Positions 45,271 to 57,603 of a stretch of DNA of 64,000 nt are shown one piece after another; positions within the stretch are counted from its first letter, which is position 1; each line of letters starts with the position of its first letter. Under the pieces are notes generated by a model. It had not been told where the DNA came from. It searched no databases and saw only the letters and a list, made by a program, of their open reading frames with translations. Source of the DNA: Geosiphon pyriformis. Its lineage: Eukaryota; Glomeromycota; Glomeromycetes; Archaeosporales; Geosiphonaceae. The translations under genes and the position numbers were made by a program. The stretch spans positions 326,884-390,883 of the forward strand of contig JAAOMT010000703.1 in the NCBI GenBank assembly GCA_016748015.1, read 5' to 3'.

Positions 45271-46932
45271 TAGCCCTATTATAATATCTTCACAAGAACC
45301 TTTGACAGAAAACCTAGCAAGAAAGCCAAATATAGTTATTGGTAGCATGGTCCTTGTACATAGTGCTGGTGCAATAAACCTTTGTATTTACCAAGTGATG
45401 AATGCAAATCTTGCCTAATCTATTACAAAGATTGGAAACTAATTAGTTTGATACCTTGAAAAGAACTTAAAAAAGTACAAAAGTCCTTTGAAAATGAATC
45501 ACCTGAAATCCAATCACTAGTTATAGAACAAAGAAAATTTTTCCCTGAAGAAAGAAAAGTGGACATTGAAAATCTGTTGGCTAGAAATAGCCCAGTTATC
45601 TCAAAAAAAGGTGACACTTCTGAATGAACCCATGTGATACAACACACCATCATTACCAAAGAAACTCATCCCATCCATTTGAACCCTTATCAATCCAATT
45701 GACACAATGATGAGTTTATTAAGAAAGAGATAAACCAGATGAAAGATCTTGAATTCATACAAGAAACCAAGAGTAAATGGGCTTTTCCAGTTGTAGTGGT
45801 ATCCAAGAAAGGTGGAACTCTATGCTTCTGTGTTGACTACTGCCAATTAAATATCATCATTATAAAAGACATATACTTACTCTTCAAAATTGATACAATG
45901 CTAGATAAATTCAATGGTGCTGCTTTTTTCTCAACCATTGACTTAACTGCTGGATTCTAGCAAGTAGAGATAGATCCAAAAAGCAAAAAGAAAACTGTTT
46001 TTATTACCAAGTATGGTATTTATGAATTCACAGTCATGCCTTTTGGTCTCATCAATGCTTTTCCCACTTTTCAATGCCTAATAGACAAAGTATTTGAATC
46101 AGTAAAAAAAAACTTTGTTTTGGTCTACTTAGATGACATAATGGTCTACTTAAAAACCTGGGATAAACACCTTAAAAATTTACAGAAGGTTTTTGACCTG
46201 TTCAGAAATGCTGGTCTTAAGATTAACCCAATCAAATCTTTCTTTGGATGCCAATTCACCCAATTTCTTGGTTATCTTGTTACAAAAGATGGAATTTTTT
46301 CTGACCCAGCTAAAGTTGAAAAAGTTCAAAACATTAGACAACCAATAAATGTTCCTGAACTATGCTCTTTTCTTGGTTTGGTCTCTTACTATCACAAATT
46401 TATCAAGGATTTCTCCAAGATTGTCTTTCTTCTCAATCAGCTACTCAAGAAAAATGTCAATTATCATTGAAATATTCATCAACAAAAAGCTTTTGAATTT
46501 CTAAAAGAAAAACTTGTTACTGAACCAATTCTCAAGCAATCTGATCTGGACCAACCTTTCATCTTCCACACTGATACATCTGGCTATGAACTTGGTGCTG
46601 TCTTTTCACAGAAAAATGAAAATGACAGAGAACATACTATAGCATATGCCAGTAGATCTCTCACACCAGCAGAAAAGAACTATTTAGTTACTGAACAAGA
46701 ATGCTTAGCAGTAGTTTGGGCTACTAACTACTGGGATCAATATTTTCTTGGTGCAAAATTCTTAGTAGTAACAGATCATCAAGTCTTGGTTTGGCTGCAC
46801 AAGAAAAAGAAGCTGGAACACAAACAAATAACTCGCTGGATACTTCACTTAAATGAATTTGACTATGATATTCAATACCGTAAAGGAGCAAATTATCAAA
46901 ATGCCAACATTTTATCTAGACTTACTATCTAG
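45271..46932 (+). pseudogene. GY1 reverse transcriptase and RNase H
   Basis: A Cys-containing linker (KPLYLPSDECKSCLIYYKDW), then RT blocks: WAFPVVVVSKKGG, LCFCVDYCQLN, FFSTIDLTAGF, VMPFGLINAFPTFQ, VLVYLDDIMVYLKTW (catalytic YLDD intact) and FLGYLVTKDG. RNase H is at about 46485-46930: FIFHTDTSGYELGAVFSQ, IAYASRSLTPAEKNY and VTDHQVLVWL; the line closes with NILSRL. Stops are single TGG to TGA/TAG changes. It shares the frame of gag. Confidence 0.92.
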
Positions 46933-47005
46933 TAACAGTACAACCTCTTAAACCAAACCAATTTAATTATTAGTAATTTCTTCACAAACAAACACAATAA
47001 TAGAC

Positions 47006-48310
47006 TTGGACAACTACTCTGCCTTAATGGAATTTTTGGGTAAAGGACAATACCTACCAGAATACACTCGACAACAAAGAAAACATTTGTGCAAACAATC
47101 AAATTTCTATTTGATCCACCAGAACAAATTATACAAAAAAAACAGAAAAGATTTTGACCGCCCCCAGAGAGTCATCAGATTTGAAGAAAGAGAAATTGTA
47201 ATATACAACATGCATACTGACCCATTAACTGGACACTTTGGAAAAGCAAAAACAATTCAGAAAACTTTAGCTCGCTATTATTGGCCTACCTTGGGAAAAG
47301 ACATTGCTGAATACATTAAAACCTGTGACATCTGTCAAAGAAGAAGCAAACCCAATTGCAAAGAAGATATCCATCTAATCTCTGTTGGTCAACCCTTTGA
47401 CAGGATTGGTATAGATGTTGTTGGACCTTTAACAATCACTCTTGATGACAACAGATATATTATCACAGCTACCAACTATCTTACAAAGTGGGTAGAAGCA
47501 AGAGCCACCCCAGACCAAACAGCAGTCTCAATAGCTAACTTCATTTATGAAGATATTATTTGCCATCATAGCTGCCCCAAAGAACTTTTATCTGATAGAG
47601 GAAGAGCTTTTTTTAGTACACTGATTAAAGAACTTTACAGAAAAATGGGAATACATCATAAACTTTCCTTCTCTTATCACCCCTAAACAAATAGCCTAGT
47701 AAAACGTTTTAATAGAACATTATGTAAAACCTTAGCCAAAACCAGTAAAGAAACAAACTTATAAGACAAAGTACTGCCTTCAGCTTTGTTTGCTTATAGA
47801 ACTGTGAATTATGACATAACAAGTTATGAACCTTTTTATCTGCTCTATGAATGCATGACAACACTACCAATAGAAACTGATATTGAAACAATACTCTTTA
47901 AAGAAATTACAATAGGAAATTACAAAGACATTTTGCAAATAAGACTTGGTACCATTCTTGACTCCTTGATAGAAGCATGAATAATTGTTTTTGAAAAAAT
48001 AAAACAGTTCCAAGAAAAGCTTAAGAAAAAAAAAACCTATAAAACACTTTCTTTAAGTGTTGGTAACTTGGTATTGGAATATCATTCAGACAGAGACAAT
48101 ATTTATGGTGATAAATTCTCTAGCCAGTGGAAAAGACCCTTTATAGTCAACAAAGTTTTAAATAATGATTCTTATATTCTTCAAGATCAATCTGAAACAA
48201 TCTTTAATGATTGTCCTGTTCATGGTACATGATTCAAGAAATATCATAAACGACCTGATTGGCTGCCTGTTGTGGTAATACCGACTCAAATGATTAGCAA
48301 AAATTAAGTA
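47006..48310 (+). pseudogene. GY1 integrase
   Basis: 227 open codons. Zinc-binding HHCC (NMHTDPLTGHFG ... CDICQRR), core GIDVVGPLTITLDDNRY (first Asp), ELLSDRGRAFF (second Asp); then a Gln-to-stop and NSLVKRFNRTL, in which the catalytic Glu is Lys. The C-terminal part reads SSQWKRPFIVNKVLNNDSYIL, equivalent to the GPY/F module. It is in a different frame from RT. The Glu loss makes it inactive. Confidence 0.9.
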
Positions 48311-48354
48311 TAAATAAATGCATCATTCCCAAAACAGAGGTATTTTCAATTGAC

Positions 48355-49011
48355 ATGAACAATTATTTTCTGGATCAAAACATTTAAAACATCTTCTATA
48401 CTCTTTATAAGTATTGGATCAAAAACTATCCAAATGCTACTCTGACCATTGGAAAACAAACCACCATAACTGATAACAGTAGAACACATACTGTTATTAG
48501 ACCAAAGAAAACCACTATCAGAAGAGAAAGAATTGGTAGTAAAATGGATAAATATCTGTTGGAAAGTATAACAACAGCTATACTTCTATTTTCCAACACA
48601 ATTGGAAAAACACTTCAAAAAATCTTATCCATAGACAAAAACTTGTCATATGGAAGGCAATTAGAACTTTATGGTCATCTTGGTGAAATCATAGAGAATA
48701 TGAAACTCATAAAGAAAACAACTTCAGAAATACAGTCAGAAATTTTGGACATTATACAGTTAGATGTCTCAAGAGTTTTAACTATTGCTAAAAGAGCCAA
48801 AACTCTAATACAAAGATTTGGTCTCTTGGATACAAAACTCATTTCACCTCAAGTGTTATATACCTTATCCACAAAAGACTTCAACAAACTAGTTAGTTTT
48901 GAGTTAGATAAAACCCTTCAAATAAATTACTCCATGAATAGCTTGATTTTGCCGGAGCTCAATCTCTTTGGAGAGGATAATGTTATGGTTGAAACTTATA
49001 CTTCTTATTAA
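48355..49011 (+). pseudogene. GY1 3' ORF behind integrase, unknown function
   Basis: A frame separate from integrase with its own ATG (48355, MNNYFLDQNI), one stop (TAA 48385), then open for 208 codons from 48388 to 49011; it runs through the polypurine tract and 30 bp into the 3' LTR. Blocks: IGKQTTITDN, VIRPKKTTIRRERIG, then a mostly helical region (LELYGHLGEIIENMKLI, VLTIAKRAKTLIQRFG). No signal peptide or membrane segment, so not an obvious envelope. I recognise no family. It sits where env or accessory genes lie in retroviruses. Confidence 0.7.
48968..48980 (+). promoter_or_regulatory. GY1 polypurine tract
   Basis: TTGGAGAGGATAA directly before the 3' LTR. Confidence 0.7.
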
Positions 49012-49672
49012 TTATCACATGTATTAGCCACTGATGTCATATAAATTAGCCACTTTATTTTTAGAAAGTAATCATTGACCTGATCATTAATCTGATCATT
49101 GATCTGACCATTGATCTGATTATTGACCACTTTTGATAGCTATATAAGTGATAAATTTTTTAGCTATAGAAAAGTATGTAAGAATTGGATGTAAGAATCA
49201 AAAGAAATAAAGAAATAAAATAACAACTTCATCTCAATCCTTCTCTTATCACTAATTTCCCTTTCCCTACTTTCAAGTATCTGAATATCTTAAAGATAAA
49301 AGATTACTTGTTGGTTATTCTTTACCTTTTTCCTAAAACATGTAATTGCAACATTTGGAGATTATTGAATAAAATGTGACTGAAGAGCACATCTGATACT
49401 TGATATTGAATTCTAAGAGTGCTGACGTAAGGCATAAAATTATACCAAGTGTGATCATTTGTTGACAGTACAGACTATTCCTCTATTTTCAGATTCTCCA
49501 GTTACCTTTTAAAAAGTATAGCAACTGAGATATTTTATGAGACTGATCTCACACATTGAATTCATACTTATTCAATTCGCTCTTTAAAGTTGAATTCTCT
49601 TTGATTATTTCCATTACTCTACAATCCTGTTCTTTCTTGCTATCCGTTAGCTTGTTATTTCAACCTGTAACA
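48981..49672 (+). repeat. GY1 3' LTR
   Basis: 692 bp, TGTTATGGTT...CTGTAACA, with U3 repeats at about 49069-49126 and TATATAAG at 49141. Confidence 0.93.
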
Positions 49673-49676
49673 ATAC

Positions 49677-51420
49677 ACCCAGAATTGCCATCAACATCTC
49701 ATCAACAGATGTGTCCACATCAAATGTGACATCAACTTTTAAATGCTTCCTATTTCAAAGTAAACAATGAAAAGCAGAGTTATTAGAACCATATGGTGAT
49801 TACTTTGAAGAATTTAAATTACAATCACCAACACCATTAGGATTCCAATCACTACCACCTCAACCAAATTTCAGAAACATGAGTTCTTAGAAAATAATGG
49901 AATCAGAAAAAGAGGAAGAAGAAGAATTTAAAGATCAAGAATTTACTTACTAGAACCAGATTACAGAAAACTCAGAATTTGGAACCCCGAATCTTCAAAC
50001 CCAGCAAAATTCAAATTTAAAAAACCTGGAAATCAAAACTCCGAATATTCAACCACTGCCAAATCAAAACAATCAAAACTCTGATCTAATTAATTAACTG
50101 GACTTACCTCCCATTATTATCATTAACCTACCACCAGTGAAACCGATTGGCCAGCCACTACAACAACCACACCAGCAGATTCAACAGCCACTAGTACCAC
50201 TTTAACAACCACTACAACTCAACTTAGATCCAATGGCATACACACCAATAGCCAAACTCAAAAAATTCACCAGCAAAGAGAACGACGCCCAAGTATGACT
50301 AAATAATGTGGAGAAAGCCATTGCAGCTAATGGCTGGAATAATGCCAGAGCCATGCAAGCCATCCCATACTTTTTTCAGAATACTGCTAATTTATGGTAC
50401 CAAAGTCTGGTCAACAAACCTCAAGATTTCAATGCATTCAAAATAGAGTTCTTAAGATACTTCAGCAACAATAACAGCATTAACAGGCTAGCAAACACCT
50501 TTACTACCATCAAACAAGGAGAAAATAAAGCAGTCAATACTTACTTAGAATGCTTCCACAGGAATCTGCACCAGATCCAAGCCATCGACTCCAATTATTT
50601 CACAATAGCCCAGATCCTAAATCAGTTTATTCGCAGATTATGCAGTAGTATTCTGCAATACATACATCCAATACATTCCATCGATTTGCAAGCAGCCATC
50701 ACAAATGCCAGAAATTTTGAAGCTGCTGAACTCGAAGCTAATCATGTCCAAGCCATTAATCTAGTAATGAATAGATCATCTGAATTGGATTCCAAATTGA
50801 AACAATTTAGTAATTCCATCAATCAGAAATTAGAGAGATACTTAGCTGACAATTGTGCAATTTATCAACCACTATAATGACACAATAATTCTGGAAATGC
50901 AAATCATTTCCAGAATCAGTTACATTTATCATCATTGACTAATCAACAGTGGCAACAGGAAATGCGTGTTTGTTACTATTGTGGTAAACAAGAACACCTA
51001 CAAATTGATTGCCACCATTACTTAAATAACCAATGATCAAGAAATCAATATCGAAACCCCAATTGCTGGTTTCATATTCCAAATAACCCACCAAACTCAG
51101 ATCCATACCATCAAAATTACTTACTTATGATGCAACAGCCACCTTATCAACTACCAATATATCAAATGCCAATTTATCAACTGACAACACCAGCAATTTA
51201 TCAGCCACAGCCACAACCCATTTATCAGCCACAGCTTCAGGTAATATATCAGCCCCAACAAATTCAAACACCACCACAGAACTTATCTCAAAATGAAATC
51301 CAAAGGCTGAGATTGACCCAACAAAGCTGGAAATCATCAATGATAGCCTATCAACTGATTCTCAGTTTTACAGCACAACCATCAGGCTCTCGACAATAGA
51401 ATTCGGGTACTGGGTACACC
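49677..51420 (+). pseudogene. DU4 gag, C-terminal part with intact CCHC knuckle
   Basis: Rejoins the gag frame of 41648-42072 exactly when GY1 and one ATAC copy are removed. Acidic Glu-rich and Asn/Gln/Pro linkers come first, then a capsid-like region in the 189-codon open stretch 50308-50877 (FSNNNSINRLANTF, CSSILQYIHPIHS). The knuckle CYYCGKQEHLQIDC (50971-51012) is intact, followed by a Tyr/Gln/Pro linker with repeats of YQ(L/P). Few stops. Confidence 0.87.
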
Positions 51421-52190
51421 CAAAACCCAAATTTCCAGAACTATTTAAGTTTTCTAATCACCCCAGAAAACACCCAACCCAATAACCTGGAAACCAATCA
51501 ACACCCAATACTTACCAGCAATATTCTGCCAGCTATCATTACTGAGAACAAATCACTGAATGCCATCTTCCTATTTGAACTCAAAGAACTGTCGATCATG
51601 CCGTTATTTAGTGGAGCTGCTTTGGAAGAAAAACCCATTACTGCCATGTACACTAATGCCAAAGTTGATGGCCACTCCATCAAACTGATCCTAGACAGTA
51701 GATTAGCTGGCAGCATAATTACAAAACAACTCATGGACCAATTAGGTTACCAAGTTGATCATGATGCCAGTGCCAAGATTATAACCACTGATGGAGCAAC
51801 CAAAACCCCCATTGGTGAAATCAATAACTTTCTTTTTGAAGTCAATAGCATCTTTACTCTCATCAAAGTCCTAGTGATAGAAGCAACCCAATATCAAGCA
51901 TTGGTAGACAATGATTGGTTATCCAAAACTAATGTTATACTCGATTGGATCATTCAAGAATTACAATTCAGTTAAAACGGTCAATATACACATGTACCAG
52001 CCATGTGTGGCCACTTTAAGACCACCAACTCGACAACTCCACTCATCAAATTGGAAGAAGAAAAAGAGAAACCTACTTGGGAAGCTTATCAAGTGTTCCG
52101 GGCCGATAAAAATCACAATGAACTACCACCTATACTCTTCTGGAATGACAATGGCAAAGAAAAACAGAAGGAGACTGAACTTATCTAGAA
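51421..52190 (+). pseudogene. DU4 protease
   Basis: KPITAMYTNAKVDGHSIK, then LILDSRLAGSIITKQLMDQ: catalytic Asp kept, Gly of DSG changed to Arg (GGA to AGA). VDNDWLSKTNVILDW and MCGHFKTTNS follow. It continues the gag frame and reads on into the Cys region. Confidence 0.85.
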
Positions 52191-52932
52191 TACCAACCAA
52201 ACCTGGGAAATTAACAATAACCAGGATGAACTAACTTGGGAGTGGACAGATAATAATAGTAAGGGGAAAGGAAAAGAGAAGGAAAAAGAAACAACACCTA
52301 CCAACAGCATTTATAGTCCACATGCTTACACTTTACCATCACCATTTGGTTATTGCCGACCAAAACTGGTATGCATCGATTGCAACAAGAAATTGTCATC
52401 AATGGGCACATGCTGTGGCGATGACAAAGAATACTCCACTGCCACCAGATTCTACTGCCACCCATGTATCATAGAGCACTTTGGATAACTGAAACAACAA
52501 GAAAAGTGGGACAACCAATCATGTCTTGCATGTGAAACTATCTTGTCTGACAAAGAAATGTGGAATGACATTCCTGGATGAGAAGAAACATGCGATAAGA
52601 CATGTCAGTACACCATTTTGATAAATGACTGGGTATGCAAGGGAACACCAATTGATGATGCATGGAAAAGAGTGCTACAACAATTGGAAGGATATTCTCA
52701 TGATGAACATGAACTTTGGAGAATGGCATATGCGAAAGCAGAAGGCGTGACAACCAGTGAATTACTGGAAATAAAGAACAATCCTCTATCTCTTCCTAAA
52801 CCCGAATATGTTCAAACTTTTAATGTCTTTGGCAACATTGAAAACAACCCAGAAGAATTCCATGAACATTACCAGCAATTAGTGCCTACAATAGAAGAGC
52901 AAAAACAATGCTTAAAAGAAATCAACACTTGA
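52191..52932 (+). pseudogene. DU4 Cys-rich region
   Basis: CIDCNKKLSSMGTCCGDDKE, FYCHPCIIEHFG, SCLACETILSDKEMWNDIPG, ETCDKTCQYTILINDWV, then a block rich in Trp/Glu ending FHEHYQQLVPT. The Cys spacing matches DU1 to DU3. Same frame as protease and dUTPase, with stops at CGA and TGG positions. Confidence 0.72.
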
Positions 52933-52947
52933 CTATGTGACTACTGT

Positions 52948-54183
52948 TTGATTTCATGTGACTTCCAGTATTGTAATAAGTGTGACTTTATTTACAATCT
53001 ACCACCATGCATAATCTACATGATCCCAGAAAAAGAAGAACCAATCAACAACTATGCATCAGAATCAGAATCAACTTTCAATCCTGATTCAAACTCTGAC
53101 AACAATGACAACAAAAACAATGGTTCCAGCTCTACTCTAAATAGCAATGAAAATTATGATGATTCAAACTCCAATTCAAATTCCAAAACATTTATTGCAC
53201 TTCCTGATCTCTCCAAGAAACAGGAACTTAAATGATATAGCGATAATAATGAAGGTATCATGCTAGAATGTACACATGATACTAACACAAAGTTTGATTT
53301 GAGATATCTGGGAAAAAAAGCCATCAAATTGGAACCAAATTTGCGTACATGTATTGATCTCAAAATAGCTCTGGAAATTCTAGCAACAACTATGGTTCAA
53401 TTAACATCTAAGAGTAGTTTAGTGAAAAAAGGAATCAACATCAGAGGAGGAATAATTGATGCGGAATACATAGAAAATATTATCATCATGCTACAAAATG
53501 ACTCAAAAAAGACCTATATTATAGAACCAAATGAAAAGATAGCACAGGCAATATTCTTACCTCTGATGAAAATAGCTCAGTTAGTTTCAATAGGAAAAAG
53601 GGAAGAATTAGATATAACAGTAAAAGAGATACAGAGATTTGGATCAACAGGTAAAATAGATATACCAGTTAATATGGCAGAGGAAAAAATTGTTGACAAA
53701 GGAGAAATTATCTCAACCCATCAAACAATTTCCATCCCACCATATGATCAATATAGGTTAGCCATAAAAAGAGAAGTAAAGAATCAAGCTTAATTGTTTA
53801 AAGCAGAAGCCACCATTTGCAAATCAGGGGAGATTGGACTCACTAATCTCTACATATCAACCAAAAGCCCCAAAAATATCAAAATTCTCATCTATAACAC
53901 AACTGGAAGTGTTATCAAAATACCAAAGGGAACTATCATTGGATATTTAACCACCAAAGTTGAGAATCAACCACCAAACTACATTTCAGATTTTTTACAG
54001 CTTTGCGAATATGTAGACATTATATCACAAACCATCTATAGAAGAAATAAATGTTATCTGCTCCAACCAGAACAATTGGAACAGATAAACATGGAGAATC
54101 TAGATCCACTTCAACAGATGCAACTTAAGATGTTACTCAACAATTTCAATGACATTTTTGCCAGCAAAAATGAATTTGGCTGA
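52948..54183 (+). pseudogene. DU4 acidic linker and dUTPase domain
   Basis: FQYCNKCDFIYN (CxxC), Asp/Asn/Ser linker, then dUTPase motifs: NTKFDLRY (1), TSKSSLVKKGI (2, Arg to Lys), GGIIDAEYIENI (3, Asp and Tyr kept, last Gly lost), NEKIAQAIF (4), IQRFGSTGKID (5). One Gln-to-stop before the connector IYNTTGSVIKIP and LLQPEQLEQINMENLDPLQQ, which leads into RT. Activity is doubtful because of the motif 2 and 3 changes. Confidence 0.85.
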
Positions 54184-55480
54184 ACCAACATCATCCAGCA
54201 TTAGATCAAGACTAGAAATACAATGCCAATTAAACAAAGAACATACAAAGTACCACCAGCTAGCCATAAGATCATTCATCAAGAAATTAACTAAATGCTT
54301 GACAATAGACTAATTCAGCCATCAATGAGTCTATGGTCATCACCAGTGGTACTGGTCCATAAGAAAAATGGGAAAATCCGTTTTTGTGTAGACTACTGGA
54401 AACTGAATAGAGTAACAAAAGATAATAGCTATCCAACTCTAAAGATCCAAGAACTATTCGATGCTTTTGGAGGAAATAAATGGTTCTCAACACTAGATTT
54501 AGATAGTGGTTACTGACAAGTAGCCATGAATCCAGCTGACAAAGAAAAAACAGTGTTCACCACAAGAGAAAAAAATTTTGAGTTTGAAGTCATGCCATTT
54601 GGCTTGATGAATGCTCCAGCAATATTCCAACAGCTCATGGAAATTGTCTATATTAGATTACTATGGAAATCAGTAGTTATATACTTGAATGACACCAATG
54701 TGTTTTCAAAAACATTTGATGATCATTTGCATCATCTCCAACAAATGTTTAAAAGGTTGAAAAGAATAGGATTGAAACTAAACACAACCAAATGTTTCTT
54801 TGGAAAAACTGAACTCAAGTTTTTGGGACATGTAGTGAGCAAAGATGGAATCAAAACAGATCTAGACAAGATTGAAGTAGTTAAGAACTTTCCAGTACCA
54901 ACCAACTTGACAGAACTAAGAGTATTTTTAGGTTTTGCAGGCTATTATTGCCATTTTATTAAAGACTTTTCAAAACTGGCTCAGCCATTTCACTATCTAC
55001 AGACCAAGAATGTGAAGTATAAATGGACCAAAGCTCAACAAGAAGTGTTTGACACATTAAGAAGAAAGCTTATCCAAGCTCCAGTATTAATGTATCCAGA
55101 TTACAGCAAATCATTCATAATTACTACTGATGCATCAGGTTAAGCATTGGGAGCAGTACTATCACAGAAAGGATCAAATAGAAGAAAACATTCAGTAGCT
55201 TATGCCAGTAGAAGCTTAAATTCAGCTGAGAAGAACTATAGAACTCTAGCACTAGAACACTTAGCTATCTATTGGGCTGTTATCAAATGGAAGGAATACT
55301 TGAGTTAAAAGTTTGAAGTGTACACTAATCACAAAGAATTGACTTCAATCCAGAAACAAGAATTTGCAAACAATCACCATGCTAGATAGAAAATAGAACT
55401 TTCACCATTTAATTATACAGTACATTATAAAAAGGGAAAAGACAATAGAAATGCCAATGGACTGTCATGAATGAAACAAA
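54184..55480 (+). pseudogene. DU4 reverse transcriptase and RNase H
   Basis: MLDNRLIQPSMSLW, HKKNGKIRFCVDYW, LDLDSGY, VMPFGLMNAPAIFQQ, VVIYLNDTNVF (YLDD to YLND), KCFFGKTELKFLGHVVSKDG; RNase H with FIITTDASG intact, a stop, ALGAVLSQKG, VAYASRSL and LEHLAIYWAVIKW. One frame with the dUTPase. The second Asp of YLDD survives; the first is Asn. Confidence 0.9.
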
Positions 55481-55485
55481 TCTAA

Positions 55486-56850
55486 AAACATTTCAACCCA
55501 AAAATATAACAAAACATGAATATACAAAAATACCAACAACTTTAACATTATATAGATACCCAATTGTTCAAAGAGAAATTATCTCAAAAAGAACAAAACA
55601 ATATAAAACAGCAGTCAAAACATTTTATCAATTACCAAAACATACTTTACTGAAAAAACAGAAGAAATCTAGATCAACCAACCAGAGTAATTACAGAACC
55701 AGAGAAAGAGACAATATTGTTCAACATGCATTCAGATCCAACAGCAAGATATTTTCATAAAGAAGCAACAATAGAAAGAACCAAAAAAAGATACTATTGG
55801 CTATTAATGTATCCAAACATTATCTAATATGTTCAAAATTGTGATGTTTGTTAAAAAAGAAAAAGAACAAAACCAAGTGAACCATTAAGACCAATCAAAG
55901 TGGGACAACTATTTGATTGCATTGGAATTAACTTAATCGAACTATTAACAATAACCAGCAGAGGCAACAGATATATTGTAGTAGCCATGGATTATTTTAC
56001 AAAATGGCCAGAAGCAAAAGCCATTTAAAGAGCAGATGCAAAATCCATTGCCAAATTTGTTTATCAAGATTTAATCTGCCAATACAGATGTCTAAAAGAA
56101 CTATTATCAGATCAAGGAACTCACTGTGTGAATAGAACATTGGCAGAATTAAGTCAAAGATTTGGGATAAGAAGACCATTATTATTACCATATCATCCAC
56201 AAACCAATAGACTAGTTGAAAGATTCAATAGAACATTGTGTGAAGCAATCACCAAAATCAGTCAAGAAAACCAAGACAAATGAGACTTGATTATATTATC
56301 AGTATTATTTGCTTATCGAACAATAAAACAAGACACTACATAAGCAACACTATTTGAATTAGTATACAATAGAACAGCAACATTATCAGTTGAGATAGAA
56401 GTTAAGACATATTCAACAGAACTAATAACAAAAAAGAATTTTCAAAGAACATTGTTAAAAAGAACATATGACTTAATGAAGACACTAGAAAACACATGGT
56501 AAAAAGCAGCTGATAACATTTAAAAGTCACAAAAAAAACAAAAAAGATAACATGATAACCAATTACTAGATAAACCAGTTGAATTCAAGATTGGAGACAA
56601 AGTACTTCTATATCATACCAAAGCAGAAAAACAATGGAGTAAAAAATTCGACCCCAAATGGGACAGACTATTTCACATAGAAGAAATTCTTGGAAATGGA
56701 GCTTATAAATTAAAATGAGACAATAAAATCTTAGCCAAAGCAGCACATAGTAATTGACTAAAACCATATCACCAAATAGCATCATCATTTACCAATAACA
56801 TTCCACAACTGGGAGTACAACAAATACTAGTTCAACCAAATGAAATTTCA
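55486..56850 (+). pseudogene. DU4 integrase
   Basis: Frame unchanged from RT. NMHSDPTARYFHKEA and CDVC (zinc part), CIGINLIELLTI (first Asp to Asn), ELLSDQGTHCVNRTL (second Asp), TNRLVERFNRTL (Glu kept). The C-terminal module has KIGDKVLLYHTKAEKQW and KWDRLFHIEEILGNGAYKL. Many stops at former Gln/Trp codons. Confidence 0.87.
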
Positions 56851-57588
56851 TAAAATCTGGAACCAATTATAATTATTGGACTAAACACATAAAATCAAAC
56901 AATAAAAGAGTATATAAAGAGACAGTATATGTAACAAAAACAACCAAGAAAAATGGAAATACCAGATCATATTCACATTATAGCTTAACAATTATTCCAG
57001 ACCTTAAGTCAACAATCTTTAGACATAAAAGTTATTGTTAACAACCAAACAATTTGCTATCAAAATACCAAAAAAAAGACAAAGAATACATCATATCAGC
57101 AGTTACCAAAGAATGATAAAAACTGGTTAGATAACATAATAGAAAAAGTAAAGAACACTTTTGGGAAAATACCTATTATGGCACCAACAGAAAAACTTAC
57201 AAAAAAAAATTGGAAGCAATGGACAGAACAACTTCCAATATTATACTGTTACTACCAGTTGGTTTGAAAGTTGAATATTCAGGAGTTGTATATCAACAAA
57301 TCCAAGAGAATATTTAACCAAAACATAATATGGCAAATTGAAAAATTTATTGGAAAGAAAACAAACTCAACACTACATGTAAGAACAATTTACTGACTGC
57401 ATAACATATTTCAGAACTATCCAGAAATACTGTTACACTCTGACATGGAAACCATAACCATTAACCAATATAAAAGAATGAATAATGTACAAGTAAAAAA
57501 AGTAAAAAATAAAGTTGAACAGACACTACTAGAAAAAAAAGTATTAGAGCTAATTCAGAATGAAAATTTTGACAAAGCTCAATATTAA
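56851..57588 (+). pseudogene. DU4 post-integrase C-terminal extension
   Basis: Still in the gag-pol frame: NNQTICYQNTKKKTKNT, LNIQELYINKSKRIFN, FIGKKTNSTLHVRTIY, FQNYPEILLHSDMETITINQ and a Lys/Glu/Leu tail ending NFDKAQY-stop (TAA 57586). Spacing and residues match DU3. Conservation to the last residues supports a real protein part; function unknown. Confidence 0.72.
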
Positions 57589-57603
57589 AAAAGGAGGAGA
57601 TAA
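57587..57603 (+). promoter_or_regulatory. DU4 polypurine tract
   Basis: AAAAAAGGAGGAGATAA directly before the 3' LTR, overlapping the stop codon of the polyprotein. Confidence 0.78.

Larger units (their letters stand above)
42073..49672 (+). mobile_element. GY1: full-length Ty3/Gypsy element of another lineage, nested in DU4 gag
   Basis: LTRs 42073-42752 and 48981-49672, target duplication ATAC (42069-42072, 49673-49676), 7,600 bp. Internal order: gag with CCHC, protease, RT, RNase H, integrase, and a separate 3' ORF. No dUTPase or Cys cassette. It starts gag with an ATG, unlike the DU elements. Stops at former Trp/Gln codons, protease Asp to Asn and integrase Glu to Lys show it is dead. It is the youngest layer of the nest on the left side of DU4. 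Confidence 0.95.

Noticed and set aside
48355-49011. Envelope gene of an endogenous retrovirus
   Set aside because: No signal peptide, membrane span or Cys-rich surface part visible in the ORF.
42805-57588. Alternative genetic code (stops read as Gln or Trp)
   Set aside because: The same positions are sense codons in sister copies, TGA also appears at Arg (CGA) sites, and catalytic residues are lost by the same transition type; mutation explains it better.
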